A stretch of 64,000 bases of DNA from Chthoniobacterales bacterium (GCA_003244145.1 QHBM01000024.1:22483-86482), one strand, 5' to 3'. Numbered from the stretch's first letter, positions 26,770 to 36,011 are shown. A program made the numbers and translations. The notes: generated from the letters alone by a model not told the origin.

Positions 26770-27317
26770 CAATCGGCGCGCGATAATTCGCGATGCAGCC
26801 ACACTTTCGCCAGCGCCCACTCGCGTTGGACGGTGGCTACTGAAATTCCCATGGCGGAACTGATCTCCGGGACTGTGAGGCCACCAAAGAAGCGCAGCTC
26901 GACGACCTGGCTTTGCCGCGGGTCGAATCTTTCCAATTCGCGAAGCGCCTCGTCCACGCGCGTCACATCGATCTCGCGGGATTCGTAGAATTCCGCGGCG
27001 AGTTCCAGGGGATCTTTGCCGCCGCGCTTCTTCCGGCTGCGGGCGATCGCATAATTCGTCAAGGTCTGGCGCATGGTGCGCGAGAAAATTCCCAGGAAAT
27101 GTGCGCGATTTTCCCAAGAGGTGTTCTGCTGATTTTCCAGCCGCAAAAAAGCTTCATGGACGAGTGCGGTGCGCTGTAGGGTATGGTCCGAGCGTTCTCC
27201 TCGGAGGTAGATCTCAGCCAGGCGAAGCAACTCGTCGTAGACGGTGGGAATCATCGCGTCCAGCGAGTTGGCCGCTACCGTCGTCGGCGTTGGAGCGAGA
27301 GTCTTGGCTAAACCCAT
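26769..27317 (-). CDS. ECF RNA polymerase sigma factor (TIGR02999 type)
   Basis: A 182-residue sigma factor of the ECF class that is typically encoded beside Ser/Thr kinases. Region 2 contains HTLQRTALVHEAFLRL and NRAHFLGIFSRTMRQ; region 4 contains the helix-turn-helix GGLTVPEISSAMGISVATV. No anti-sigma factor is adjacent; the overlapping kinase gene is the likely regulator, by phosphorylation, as proposed for this sigma group. Confidence 0.92.
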   Translation of the reverse strand: MGLAKTLAPTPTTVAANSLDAMIPTVYDELLRLAEIYLRGERSDHTLQRTALVHEAFLRLENQQNTSWENRAHFLGIFSRTMRQTLTNYAIARSRKKRGGKDPLELAAEFYESREIDVTRVDEALRELERFDPRQSQVVELRFFGGLTVPEISSAMGISVATVQREWALAKVWLHRELSRAD

Positions 27318-27559
27318 GTTGCTTGGATCACACGATGAAGAATTGGAACCGTGTTAATTTTACGGTTTTGACTGGTCAGCACAATACCTTTGCACCGGCG
27401 ATTTTGGGGTGGAAGAACCGCGCCGATGTTTTCGCACGGCCCCCGGCTGATTGTTGATAGGTTTTCGCACCCGTTATTGCATTAGGGTGTGTGGAAAGAG
27501 AATCACTATTCGCGAAGCCAGACATTCGTCGTCGTCATGTTTCAAATTTTTCCGTGACG

Positions 27560-27937
27560 ATGCGGAAAGCTGGATGCCTTGTAATCGCCGTCAATCTTGC
27601 CCTGTCTGGGGCAGGCCTTAGGGCTGAGCCGCCGGCAACGACCGAGCGCATACCCAAGGCTCTCATTGAGTCAGCCAATGGCTGGACGTACGTGAACGGT
27701 CAATGGGTGCACCCGGATGGCTACAAGTTCGTAAACAACAAAGTCCTCCGAACGACTGCGAAAAGCGGAAAGGCGTCGCCCAAGCCGCCTGGCAAGCTCG
27801 CGCTTGAGAATCCTGCGAAGTTGACGCCACGAAGTAAATCCACAGACGACACCAGGACAGCCGCGGAGAAAGCTGCTGAACAGCGGCGAAAAAATCTAAC
27901 TCCGACTGCTGCGCCGCAAACCGGAACGCACTTGTAA
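27560..27937 (+). CDS. Secreted hypothetical protein
   Basis: A 125-residue protein from the ATG at 27560 with a signal peptide (KAGCLVIAVNLALSGAG, cleavage near RAE). The mature part starts with the motif SANGWTYVNGQWVHPDGY, followed by a Lys/Pro/Thr-rich low-complexity tail. Function unknown. It is divergent from the sigma factor with about 240 bases between them. Confidence 0.6.
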   Translation: MRKAGCLVIAVNLALSGAGLRAEPPATTERIPKALIESANGWTYVNGQWVHPDGYKFVNNKVLRTTAKSGKASPKPPGKLALENPAKLTPRSKSTDDTRTAAEKAAEQRRKNLTPTAAPQTGTHL

Positions 27938-28034
27938 TCTCGCCCACACGATTTCCCAAGCGCTAACCGTGAAGTCCTAGAGGCGTTCGCCCTGCAATAG
28001 TTGTCTTGACGCGCTGCCGCGCTAAGCTTGGCGG

Positions 28035-28658
28035 ATGCGGAACCACGAGACAGAGCTGCAAGCGGCTGAGCGTCGCATTGCCAGTTTGCGCCCGTGCGGC
28101 GCGGCAAAGCTCGCGGGCATGGAGCACTCGTTCCGTGCGCTGCTCGAATCGATCGGCGAAGATCCCAAGCGTCAGGGTTTGCTGAAGACCCCACAACGCG
28201 CGGCGCGCGCCTTCGAGTTCATCACCAACGGCTATCGCCAGAGTCTTGACGTCGTCCTTAACGACGCCATTTTCGATTCGGAGGCGAGCGAGATTGTCCT
28301 CGTGAAGGACATCGAGCTTTATTCGATGTGCGAGCATCACCTGCTGCCGTTCATCGGCAAAGCGCACGTCGCTTACATCCCAAACGGGAAAGTAATCGGG
28401 CTTTCCAAGGTGGCCCGAATTGTCGACGTCTTTGCGCGCCGGTTACAAATCCAGGAAAACCTGACGATCCAGATCGCGGATGCGCTCATGAAAACATTGC
28501 ACCCCAGCGGCGTGGCGGTTGTGATCGAGGCCAAGCATCTCTGCATGATGATGCGCGGCGTCGAAAAACAGAATTCCCTCATGAAAACGTCGTGCCTCCT
28601 CGGCTCCTTCAAGGAAGACGCGCGCACGCGGTCGGAGTTCCTCGCTTTGCTGGCCTAA
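28035..28658 (+). CDS. folE: GTP cyclohydrolase I
   Basis: Makes 7,8-dihydroneopterin triphosphate from GTP, the first step to folate and biopterin. The 207-residue protein carries the zinc and active-site motifs MCEHHLLPF and HLCMMMRG, and the ending [15 protein letters not shown] is typical. Its TAA stop lies inside the word GCCTAACGA. The next gene, 14 bases later, is a 6-pyruvoyl-tetrahydropterin synthase, and phenylalanine hydroxylase follows, so this copy probably serves pterin cofactor synthesis. Confidence 0.96.
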   Translation: MRNHETELQAAERRIASLRPCGAAKLAGMEHSFRALLESIGEDPKRQGLLKTPQRAARAFEFITNGYRQSLDVVLNDAIFDSEASEIVLVKDIELYSMCEHHLLPFIGKAHVAYIPNGKVIGLSKVARIVDVFARRLQIQENLTIQIADALMKTLHPSGVAVVIEAKHLCMMMRGVEKQNSLMKTSCLLGSFKEDARTRSEFLALLA

Positions 28659-28671
28659 CGAGCGTGGCATC

Positions 28672-29889
28672 ATGCTCCTGACCGTCAGCAAGCGGCTCGA
28701 ATTTTCTGCCTCACGGCGTTTGTTCGTCAAAGAGTGGAGCGACGCCGAGAATCTCGCGGCTTTCGGGCCGGAGACCGCGGCACGTCACGGTACGGGGCGA
28801 AACTACGCCGCTTATTTTATTTTCTCCGGCACAGTCGATCCGGCCACGGGCATGCTGATGAACATCAGCGAAATCAAGGAGCGGGCGGGACAGGTTTTGC
28901 GCGACGGGTTCGATCACAAATTTCTGAACGCGGATAATTCCACGTTCTCGAACGTTCCGCCGACAGCCGAAAATATTGCGCGTGAGCTCTTCGTGGATGC
29001 CACGCCTCTTTTCCAGGATAGCAAGGCGCAGCTCATGGCCTGTCATTTGTCGGAATCGGACGAACGCAGCGCGACTTTTTTCGCGAAGGGAACCACCGAG
29101 TCGAATCATTGGTTCGAATTTTCCGCGGCGCGCCAGACCATGTCGCCGCTCTTGAGCGCGGAAGAGAATGAAAAGCTTTTTGGCGCGGCCGCGTCTCCCT
29201 TCGGGCACGGGCACAATTATCGCGCGCGTGTGACCTTCCGAAGCGAAGCAGGGTCGAGCAGCGATGGCTCGTCCGCATCGCAGGAGATAAAAAGCGCGCT
29301 CGCTTCAGTGCAGCGCGAGCTCGATCACAAGAATTTGAATCGCGAGGTGCCTGGCCTAACGAATCAACGGATCACGACCGAGAAACTGGCGCGTTACATT
29401 CACGGCCGGGTGGCCGAGAAGTTGCCGGTCCATCGGGTCCGGTTGCATGAGCGCCGGGATTTTTTCGCGGAGTATTGGAAGGGCGGCAGCTATTTTCTCG
29501 GCCTTCAGGTTCCGTTTAGCGCCGCGCATCGATTGCATAGCCACGTTTTGTCGACGGAGGAAAACCTGGCGCTCTACGGCAAATGCAATAATCCGCTCGG
29601 CCACGGCCACCTTTACGTGACGGAAGCGACGATCGGAGGCATCTTCGATGAACGCAGCGGGACGCTTTCGGATTTCATCGCCTTCCAAAGCGGGATCGCC
29701 GACGCAATCCAGCCGTGGCAGGACAAGCATCTCGATTTCGAAATGGAGGAGTTCCGGAACAAGCCCTCCACCGGCGAGAACATCGTGCAAGCACTCTGGC
29801 CGCGATTTGATTCACGGCTCGACGGCCGGCTGGTTCGCCTCCGTCTTTGGGAGACGGCGAACAATCGTTTCACGCTGCGCAAACTGTAG
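28672..29889 (+). CDS. Triple-domain 6-pyruvoyl-tetrahydropterin synthase
   Basis: A 405-residue protein with three tandem PTPS/QueD domains, while the usual enzyme has one. Domain 3 is intact: FSAAHRL (His286), LGHGHLY (His311, His313) and Cys305. Domain 2 keeps FGHGHNY (179, 181) but has Arg154 in place of the first His and no Cys. Domain 1 has FSASRRL and TGRNY in place of the zinc ligands, so it has lost metal binding. Only domain 3 is expected to be catalytic; the others probably shape the oligomer. Its TAG stop lies at the edge of a dispersed repeat. Confidence 0.88.
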   Translation: MLLTVSKRLEFSASRRLFVKEWSDAENLAAFGPETAARHGTGRNYAAYFIFSGTVDPATGMLMNISEIKERAGQVLRDGFDHKFLNADNSTFSNVPPTAENIARELFVDATPLFQDSKAQLMACHLSESDERSATFFAKGTTESNHWFEFSAARQTMSPLLSAEENEKLFGAAASPFGHGHNYRARVTFRSEAGSSSDGSSASQEIKSALASVQRELDHKNLNREVPGLTNQRITTEKLARYIHGRVAEKLPVHRVRLHERRDFFAEYWKGGSYFLGLQVPFSAAHRLHSHVLSTEENLALYGKCNNPLGHGHLYVTEATIGGIFDERSGTLSDFIAFQSGIADAIQPWQDKHLDFEMEEFRNKPSTGENIVQALWPRFDSRLDGRLVRLRLWETANNRFTLRKL

Positions 29890-29930
29890 CTACAGCGCTG
29901 TAGTCACGGCGCTCTGTCGCCGTGTCCGGA
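29885..29930. repeat. Dispersed GCTGTAGC-type repeat, partial copy
   Basis: Begins at the stop of the PTPS gene and reads TGTAGCTACAGCGCTGTAG then CACGGCGCTCTGTCGCCGTG, which is itself a hairpin. It lies between the convergent PTPS and phenylalanine hydroxylase genes and could act as a terminator for both. Confidence 0.7.
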
Positions 29931-29948
29931 GGGCGCAAGGAGGATTCG

Positions 29949-31694
29949 CTACGAAGGCTGACTCGCCGTCTCGAGCCCAGTCTTGTGATATGTCACCAAA
30001 CGGAATCCCCACTCGATCAGCGTGGCGTTATCCTTGTCGATCGTCTTTCTCCCGTTGAGGAACGTCATGACTTGCTGCTTGAGCGCGTTCTGTTGACCGG
30101 TCTCATCCAGGATTTCGAAAATTTCCATCGAGAGCAACCAATCGTCGGCATGTTCTTTTTGCTGCGTCTCCCAGATTTCTCCCAGTCGCTCATAGCCGAC
30201 TTTGCGTTCACGAATGTCACGCACCTGCGCATATAGACTTTCGAGACGCTTACGCTTCGCGTCTGAGGGCGACTTAATCGTGCGTTCGCGTGGGACCAGC
30301 GCGACCTGGTTGTAGGCATCATTGTCCGCCGCGCCGTTGAAGACGGAGACTACGCGGGCCCCGACGGCCATGTCATAACTTCCCCAGCTCGGATCAAACA
30401 AAATACGATCGCCAAATTTCGCGGTGCAATTGGAAAACGTGACGAGCAGGAGCTTGCCTTCGTGGCGCAGGAGCTTTTCGACTCTTCCTTCCACGGCCAC
30501 GCCGCTTTCGAATTCCAGTTTTGTTTGCTGGCCCTCGGCCAGTTCGGTTTCCTTCCAGTCGCCGATCGGCGAACCGAAACCATCCTTATGATAATCGCGG
30601 CCGTGTCCCGGCAATTCCTTCCCGCCAAAAGCGAGCGCGGTCGGTCCCGTCGTCCGCAGATAAATTGCGTTTCCTGCGTCGTCGGTCACTACCTCGGTGA
30701 ATCTCCCCGAGACCTGCAATCCCGACGAGTATTCGCAGGTGGCGGTGTTCTTGCACTCGATCGCTTTCCTGATTCCTTCCAAGCCCCCGACGCGAAAGGC
30801 CATCTTGCTCGCGAATTCTTCCAGCACTTCGCCGAGCTGCTTGAAATCGCGCGTCACAAAAAGCTGCGGCTGTTTTGTCGTGATATCGAAGGGCACGTCC
30901 TGCGCATCGATCGAATACGGAATCTTCTTCACGTGCGGTTCGAGGCAACTGACGGATTCGCCGATGGAAGAGAGCAATCCCGCGCCGTAAATTTTCGGTT
31001 TGTCGAGCGGACCGATGAGACCGTACTCGACCGTCCACCAGTGCAGGCGCGAGAGCAGCGCCATCTCCGACGGGTCACCCAGATTCGTTTGCCGCTCCTC
31101 GACCAGTTTCGTGGCTTTCGCGAGTGCTTCCGGATCGGGGTTCGGTTGTTCCTTTAAGATCGAGAGATGCCGGATTGCCTCATAAAGTTCGAAATCTTTT
31201 TGGGAGGACATCGCCTTCGCTCCCACCTCGCCGAACCGCTGCAGATAATCCGCATACTCGCTGTCGACAATGATTGGCGCATGGCCTGCGGCTTCGTGGA
31301 CAATGTCGGGCGCCGGCGTGTATTCGATATGATTGATCTGGCGCATGTCGCACGCGATCACGAGCACGCGATAGGCCTGGAATTCCATGAACGCCGCCGG
31401 CGGAATAAAACCATCCACGGCCACTCCGCCCCAGCCGATCTTGCCGAGGATCTCGTTCATTTCTTCGATGCGCGGAATGCGGTCGAACGAAATGCCAGTG
31501 TCGAGCAATCCCTGGAAATAAAGTTTGTGTGCGTACTCGCGCAGGAAAAAAATATTCTGCCGCATGATGAAACGCCAGACGGCGTGATCCACCGGCGTGT
31601 ATTCGTCGTAACGCTGATCGACCGCGAATTGGAGCAGATGTTTCGGAAGCGCCGCCACCGACTTGTTGTTCATCGAAACAGCAATTGATTTCAT
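29949..31694 (-). CDS. Aromatic amino acid hydroxylase (phenylalanine 4-monooxygenase), long form
   Basis: Hydroxylates phenylalanine to tyrosine with a tetrahydropterin, O2 and non-haem iron. Iron ligands are His133 and His138 in PDIVHEAAGHAP and Glu223 in TVEYGLIGP. At 581 residues it is about twice the length of PhhA from Pseudomonas; the last 250 residues form an extra domain without recognised motif. folE and a PTPS on the opposite strand next door can supply the pterin, and hppD/hmgA 8 kb away take the tyrosine further. A pterin recycling enzyme (PhhB/QDPR) was not seen. Confidence 0.92.
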   Translation of the reverse strand: MKSIAVSMNNKSVAALPKHLLQFAVDQRYDEYTPVDHAVWRFIMRQNIFFLREYAHKLYFQGLLDTGISFDRIPRIEEMNEILGKIGWGGVAVDGFIPPAAFMEFQAYRVLVIACDMRQINHIEYTPAPDIVHEAAGHAPIIVDSEYADYLQRFGEVGAKAMSSQKDFELYEAIRHLSILKEQPNPDPEALAKATKLVEERQTNLGDPSEMALLSRLHWWTVEYGLIGPLDKPKIYGAGLLSSIGESVSCLEPHVKKIPYSIDAQDVPFDITTKQPQLFVTRDFKQLGEVLEEFASKMAFRVGGLEGIRKAIECKNTATCEYSSGLQVSGRFTEVVTDDAGNAIYLRTTGPTALAFGGKELPGHGRDYHKDGFGSPIGDWKETELAEGQQTKLEFESGVAVEGRVEKLLRHEGKLLLVTFSNCTAKFGDRILFDPSWGSYDMAVGARVVSVFNGAADNDAYNQVALVPRERTIKSPSDAKRKRLESLYAQVRDIRERKVGYERLGEIWETQQKEHADDWLLSMEIFEILDETGQQNALKQQVMTFLNGRKTIDKDNATLIEWGFRLVTYHKTGLETASQPS

Positions 31695-31736
31695 AAGCAG
31701 TGGCTCAGCCGCCGAAGCAGCTTAAAATAAGATCGA

Positions 31737-32636
31737 TTGGAAACTGAGCAAGCGCATTCACCGGGCTGGCCCGCTACGCAAACTTCGGCGAGCGTGGCGC
31801 GCAGTCACTCGCCCGGGGTCTGGCTGAACCTGGTCTGTCTTGACGCGCCAGTCGTGGCGGTCGCCTGGCAGTGGCTTTTCGCAACGACGTTTCATGTGCC
31901 GATGCAGTTTGGCAATTCCGCGGCTTTGCTTCTCACGGCGTGGCTGATCTACCTGGCCGATCGCCTCGCAGATGCTTCCTCGCTGAACCCGGATGGACCG
32001 CGATCGCTCCGCCAGGAATTTTGTCTCAAGCATCGCCGTGTTTGGATGGGGGCGTTGATGGCGGTCGCCGCCGCCGCCGCGAGCGCAATTTGGAGGAACA
32101 CCGCACCGGTAACATTCCTCGTCGGGGCCGGCGTCGGCTCGCTCGCTCTCGTCTACCTTGTCCTCAACCATCCGTTAGGCCGCATCTGGCGATTGCTTCC
32201 ATTGAAGGAAATTTCCATCGGCGTCCTTTTCACGGCTGGAACACTGGTCGCGCTTTTACCGGCGGTTCCGCCGATGGGACCGGCGCTTCTTTCCGCGGCC
32301 ATTGCCTTCGCCTGTCTCTGCGCGCTCAATTGCATCAGCATCGCCGGTTGGGAACGCGAGCTGGATGAGGCGCAGCAAAAGATTTCGATCGCGACGCGCT
32401 ATCCTGCTCTCGGGCGAGTTCTGGGAAAAATCTCTTCGGCTCTGGCGCTCGGAGCGTTCGGCGCAGCGCTTTTCTACCGCGACACCGCGATGGTTTTCGG
32501 TTGCATCGGTCTCAGCGCGCTTTTGCTGGCTCTCCTCGATATGTTGCCCGCCACGATCGGAACAGATCGGCGCACGGCCCTGGCGGATCTGGTTCTGCTC
32601 ACGCCCTTGCTGGCGCTGCTGATCACGAACGCGTGA
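31737..32636 (+). CDS. UbiA-like prenyltransferase family membrane protein
   Basis: A polytopic protein of up to 299 residues with about eight membrane segments. YLADRLAD in the first third and WERELDEA in the second resemble the two Asp-rich motifs of UbiA-type prenyltransferases in place and spacing, though they are less acidic than in characterised enzymes. The start is uncertain: TTG at 31737 or GTG at 31794, the latter closer to the first helix. It overlaps the following methyltransferase gene by four bases, so both may modify the same lipid or quinone. Confidence 0.6.
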   Translation: METEQAHSPGWPATQTSASVARSHSPGVWLNLVCLDAPVVAVAWQWLFATTFHVPMQFGNSAALLLTAWLIYLADRLADASSLNPDGPRSLRQEFCLKHRRVWMGALMAVAAAAASAIWRNTAPVTFLVGAGVGSLALVYLVLNHPLGRIWRLLPLKEISIGVLFTAGTLVALLPAVPPMGPALLSAAIAFACLCALNCISIAGWERELDEAQQKISIATRYPALGRVLGKISSALALGAFGAALFYRDTAMVFGCIGLSALLLALLDMLPATIGTDRRTALADLVLLTPLLALLITNA

Positions 32637-33271
32637 GCTTCGACGCCATCGCGCCCTGGTACCGTGCTCTGGAGTGGATCGCGTTCGGGAATGATCTTCA
32701 GCGTTGTCGCATTGCCTGTCTCGGCGAGATCGAGTCGCCGCGCCGGGTCCTGATCGTGGGCGAGGGGAATGGCCGGTTTCTCTGCAAGCTGCTTCGCGCT
32801 TATCCGAACGTTGAGGTCGATTGCCTCGATGCAAGCGCGCGGATGCTGCGATTGGCGGAAGAGCGTATTTGCGCCAAAGCGCGAGACGATTCCGCACGCG
32901 TCCATTTTCTGCATGACGACGCCACGTCCTGGTCTGCGCCGGAGCGCCATTACGATTTGGTCGTGACTCACTTCGTTCTCGATTGTTTTCCGGAAGTTCA
33001 ATTGGCCGGGATCATCGAGAAACTTGCCCGCGCCGCGACCGATGACGCGAGCTGGCTGCTGGCGGATTTCTGCATTCCGGCCCGCGGTTTCGCTAAACTG
33101 CGCGCCCGAACTTGGCTTGCGATCATGTACAAATTCTTTCGCGTCACTGCTGGAATACAGGCCACGCGTCTAAGGGATCCATCGCCATTTGTCCAAGCGC
33201 AAGGTTTCGCGCTCGCGAAACAGCATCAATTCAAGAACGGGATGCTGAAATCAGAGGCGTGGCGGAGATAG
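32633..33271 (+). CDS. Class I SAM-dependent methyltransferase
   Basis: A 212-residue methyltransferase starting with GTG at 32633 inside the stop of the UbiA-like gene (GTGA overlap). Motif I is VLIVGEGNGRFL, motif II VDCLDAS, and YDLVVTHFVLDCF is the post-motif region. The domain order is similar to UbiE-like and other small-molecule methyltransferases. Substrate not determined. Confidence 0.85.
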   Translation: MSFDAIAPWYRALEWIAFGNDLQRCRIACLGEIESPRRVLIVGEGNGRFLCKLLRAYPNVEVDCLDASARMLRLAEERICAKARDDSARVHFLHDDATSWSAPERHYDLVVTHFVLDCFPEVQLAGIIEKLARAATDDASWLLADFCIPARGFAKLRARTWLAIMYKFFRVTAGIQATRLRDPSPFVQAQGFALAKQHQFKNGMLKSEAWRR

Positions 33272-33341
33272 GACAGGATTGACGGGATTACTTGGATTTT
33301 GTTCTTCCTCAATCCTGTTTATCCCGTAAATCCTGTCTTCC
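33271..33341. terminator. AGGATT-type inverted repeat between convergent genes
   Basis: Left arm GGACAGGATTGACGGGAT and right arm ATCCCGTAAATCCTGTCTTC form an inverted repeat that exactly fills the space between two convergent genes. A second copy of the same family is at 56295-56363, again between convergent genes. Bidirectional termination is an inference from position and symmetry. Confidence 0.6.
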
Positions 33342-33348
33342 CAAATTC

Positions 33349-35400
33349 CTAGTTCGCGCCGTTCTCTTCTTCGGCGCGTTGTTTCGCCGCGCGGCGTGCG
33401 CGGGAAACGCGGCGCGCCACCCAACCCACTCCCGCGATCGCCAAAACCCACGGCGCCAGGAACGCGATCGCGACTCCAATCATCCGCGCGCTCCACATCA
33501 ACGCAGCGGCGCCTTGCCCAATCGTCCTGCGCAGCGTCACCCAAATCCCGGTTTCCTCCGAGACGATGTTCCCCTGGCTGTAAACCTGGATCGTTAGGTC
33601 GGCGGGCGCGTTTGCTTCATCGGTCTGCGAGTTTGGCCGGTCGTCGCGGCGCACGCTCACGTTCTCGACTTTGCCCAGCGCGTTCAACGATTGCATCAAC
33701 GCGTTGTAATTCTTCATCGGCACGCGGAGCGAAACGTTTGCGTATTCGCGGCCGTTCGGATCGCGCGAGAAAGAGGAGCTGCGGATGCGGCCATTTTGTT
33801 GTTCTGCGATGGCGCGCAACTGCTTGGTCTTGTCGTTCACCTCCGGCGTTTGAATGCGCAGCGAGGTTTGCTGGAGCGCGATCTCCTGTTCGTCGTGCGA
33901 GAGCGTTACGTTCAGCTCCACCTTGTCGCGTTCGGTCTTCGCGTTCTCGCCCAATCCGTCGCCGCCCTGCGAGACGCGCTCCGTTTGCACCTGGAAATTC
34001 TCCACGCGCGCCATGCCTTTCACTTTCGCGATGACGGCCTCGCTCTCCTCCGGCGCGAGCAACAAACTGAGCCGGGCGGAAACGCGGCCGGTGTTATCGC
34101 GATCGATCTGCGCGTTTGTGATCTGCACTTTCGGCGACGCCAGCGCTTTGATGTCGTTGTAGGTTTTCTCGACTTCGGTCGCGTAAAGCGCGAGCTGCGC
34201 GCGCTCCTTCAACAGAAACGCCGCCGGAACATTCATGTTCTTTTCCGCGAGCGTGATCGTGACCGTCGCGAAATTCACCTGCGAATCCATGAACTTGAGC
34301 TCGCCCTGCATCGTCTCGATTTCCCCGCGGACGCGTCCGAGTTCTTTCTCCACCTCGAGCAAGTCGGCGACATCCTTGCTTTTCGTTTTCAGAATCTCGA
34401 TCAACCGCTGTTCCATCAGTCGTGCGTTCTTCAATCGCGATTCGGTATCGAAATAGGCCTTCGTCACGTCTTCCGTCGTCAGCGCCTGGTTCTTTAGCTC
34501 GCCGATCCCGCGCAGCTTTTGGAGAAAGCGATCGAGATTATCCGGCAGGACCTTGACGACCACTTCACCGCTCAATTTCCCATTCGCCTGCTTTTCCGAA
34601 CTGGTCGTGGCGACGTATCCTTTTTCTTCCGCAGCGAATCCGGTGACTTTTTGGAGCGCCGCGTCGAAGCTGACCACTTCGAGTTCGGCCGTCGCGTTGC
34701 GGACTAGTTTCCGGTTTGCCGAGGGGCCGGTGACCGTTGCCGTGGATTCCTCCGTCGTCTCGTTGGCCGCTGCCGTCGGCGCCTTTTCATCTTTGAATTC
34801 GGCTTTCTTTGGTCTTGCGATGGAACGTAGCTCTGTCTGGGGCTTTGGGGCGTTCACGCTTGCCGTGTCTACGGGAGGAGGCGCGGGTGGCAGCGGGCTT
34901 TGCGCGAACATGTCAGTCCCTTTGGTTCGGCCATCCGTCTTGGCGAGCACTCCGAAATCACGGCGGGCGCCGGGTTTTTCGGCGTCCGTCTGAAGCTCGG
35001 ACAACACGGTCGCGTTCGTAATATCACTCCGCGTCGGTGTTGCCGATTCGCCGGTGATCATTCTTCCCATTTGAGCGAGCGCGAGCAAAAGCGCCGCTAC
35101 CGCCGTGAGCTGGACGGCGCGAACGCGGAGAAGGTTGGCGACGATGCCGAGAAGACCGCGGCGTTCCGGAACCCGATCGCGAAAACGGGAAACCATCCGC
35201 TGTTCGAAGCCATGGTCCGCTTTCTTGTCGGCAATAGTTTGGTTGAGAAGTTTGTGCATGTTTTTTTCCTCCTGAAAAGCCTGGCGGCACTCCGCGCACT
35301 CCACCAGATGCGCGTGCAGTCCGTCGCGTTCGGCGGTGCTGAGCTCTCCGTGGAGATCGGCCGCCAGAAATTCGTCAATTTGTTCGTGGATCGTTTCCAT
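33349..35400 (-). CDS. Anti-sigma factor with zinc-finger N-terminus and DUF4349 domain
   Basis: A 683-residue membrane protein. The N-terminal HAHLVECAECRQAF is an anti-sigma zinc finger (H-x3-C-x2-C). A membrane helix lies at about 88-105 (LTAVAALLLALAQMG). The extracytoplasmic part contains a DUF4349 domain (YVATTSSEKQ..., KAYFDTESRLKNARLMEQRL, then a coiled coil), followed by a second segment of similar character and a C-terminal membrane helix (AIAFLAPWVLAIAGVGWV). It starts four bases after the sigma gene and should hold that sigma factor inactive. Confidence 0.85.
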   Translation of the reverse strand: METIHEQIDEFLAADLHGELSTAERDGLHAHLVECAECRQAFQEEKNMHKLLNQTIADKKADHGFEQRMVSRFRDRVPERRGLLGIVANLLRVRAVQLTAVAALLLALAQMGRMITGESATPTRSDITNATVLSELQTDAEKPGARRDFGVLAKTDGRTKGTDMFAQSPLPPAPPPVDTASVNAPKPQTELRSIARPKKAEFKDEKAPTAAANETTEESTATVTGPSANRKLVRNATAELEVVSFDAALQKVTGFAAEEKGYVATTSSEKQANGKLSGEVVVKVLPDNLDRFLQKLRGIGELKNQALTTEDVTKAYFDTESRLKNARLMEQRLIEILKTKSKDVADLLEVEKELGRVRGEIETMQGELKFMDSQVNFATVTITLAEKNMNVPAAFLLKERAQLALYATEVEKTYNDIKALASPKVQITNAQIDRDNTGRVSARLSLLLAPEESEAVIAKVKGMARVENFQVQTERVSQGGDGLGENAKTERDKVELNVTLSHDEQEIALQQTSLRIQTPEVNDKTKQLRAIAEQQNGRIRSSSFSRDPNGREYANVSLRVPMKNYNALMQSLNALGKVENVSVRRDDRPNSQTDEANAPADLTIQVYSQGNIVSEETGIWVTLRRTIGQGAAALMWSARMIGVAIAFLAPWVLAIAGVGWVARRVSRARRAAKQRAEEENGAN

Positions 35401-35404
35401 AAAA

Positions 35405-35947
35405 TTATGTCGCCGAAGCGAGAGCCGGCTTCAGCCGTTTGCGCATCACCCCGAGAGCGCGCCCGAGTATTCCCCGGAGCGCGCCGTTGGTGACGCCGAG
35501 CGTCCGTTCGATCGTGGCGTAATCTAATTCCTCGAAATACCGCAGTGTGAGTGCGACCCGGTGAAGCTCGGGTAATTGCGCGAGAGCCGCGTGCACTTCG
35601 CCGTCGAGATCCGCAGTTTCTTTTTCGCTGCTGGAGTCAACCAGCTCGGTTGATTCGAGATCGTGCGGCAGCGGCTCCGGACGCCGGCGTCGCGCCACAT
35701 CCCGCGCACGATGCCGTGCGATGGTCGAGAGCCACGCCGGAAATTTCTCCGGGTCACGCACGCGCCAGCGAGATTTCCACGCCTTCACGAAAGAGTCCTG
35801 GACCACGTCCTCCGCTTCTTCGCGGTTTTGCAAAATGCCGTACGCGATGGCGAAAAGGCTTCGGCTGAAGGAGTGGATAATCATCTCAAAAGCCTCGCGA
35901 TCGCCCTGGATGGCTGCGCGATGAATGGCGTGTTCATTTGAGTCCAT
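35405..35947 (-). CDS. ECF RNA polymerase sigma factor
   Basis: A 180-residue sigma factor of the RpoE-like group. Region 2 is AYGILQNREEAEDVVQDSFVKAW, and region 4 contains LDYATIERTLGVTNGALRGIL. It is followed directly by its anti-sigma partner, the usual operon layout for envelope-stress sigma factors. Confidence 0.93.
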   Translation of the reverse strand: MDSNEHAIHRAAIQGDREAFEMIIHSFSRSLFAIAYGILQNREEAEDVVQDSFVKAWKSRWRVRDPEKFPAWLSTIARHRARDVARRRRPEPLPHDLESTELVDSSSEKETADLDGEVHAALAQLPELHRVALTLRYFEELDYATIERTLGVTNGALRGILGRALGVMRKRLKPALASAT

Positions 35948-36011
35948 TGCTTCGATCTACCAGCCTAGACGCACGAAGGACCGGTTCCGCGCGAAAAATC
36001 TCGGGCAAATT

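Noticed and set aside
32501..32632. Upstream start of the methyltransferase within the UbiA-like gene
   Set aside because: The extra residues are out-of-frame sequence of the upstream gene; the GTG at 32633 gives the four-base overlap typical of coupled genes.
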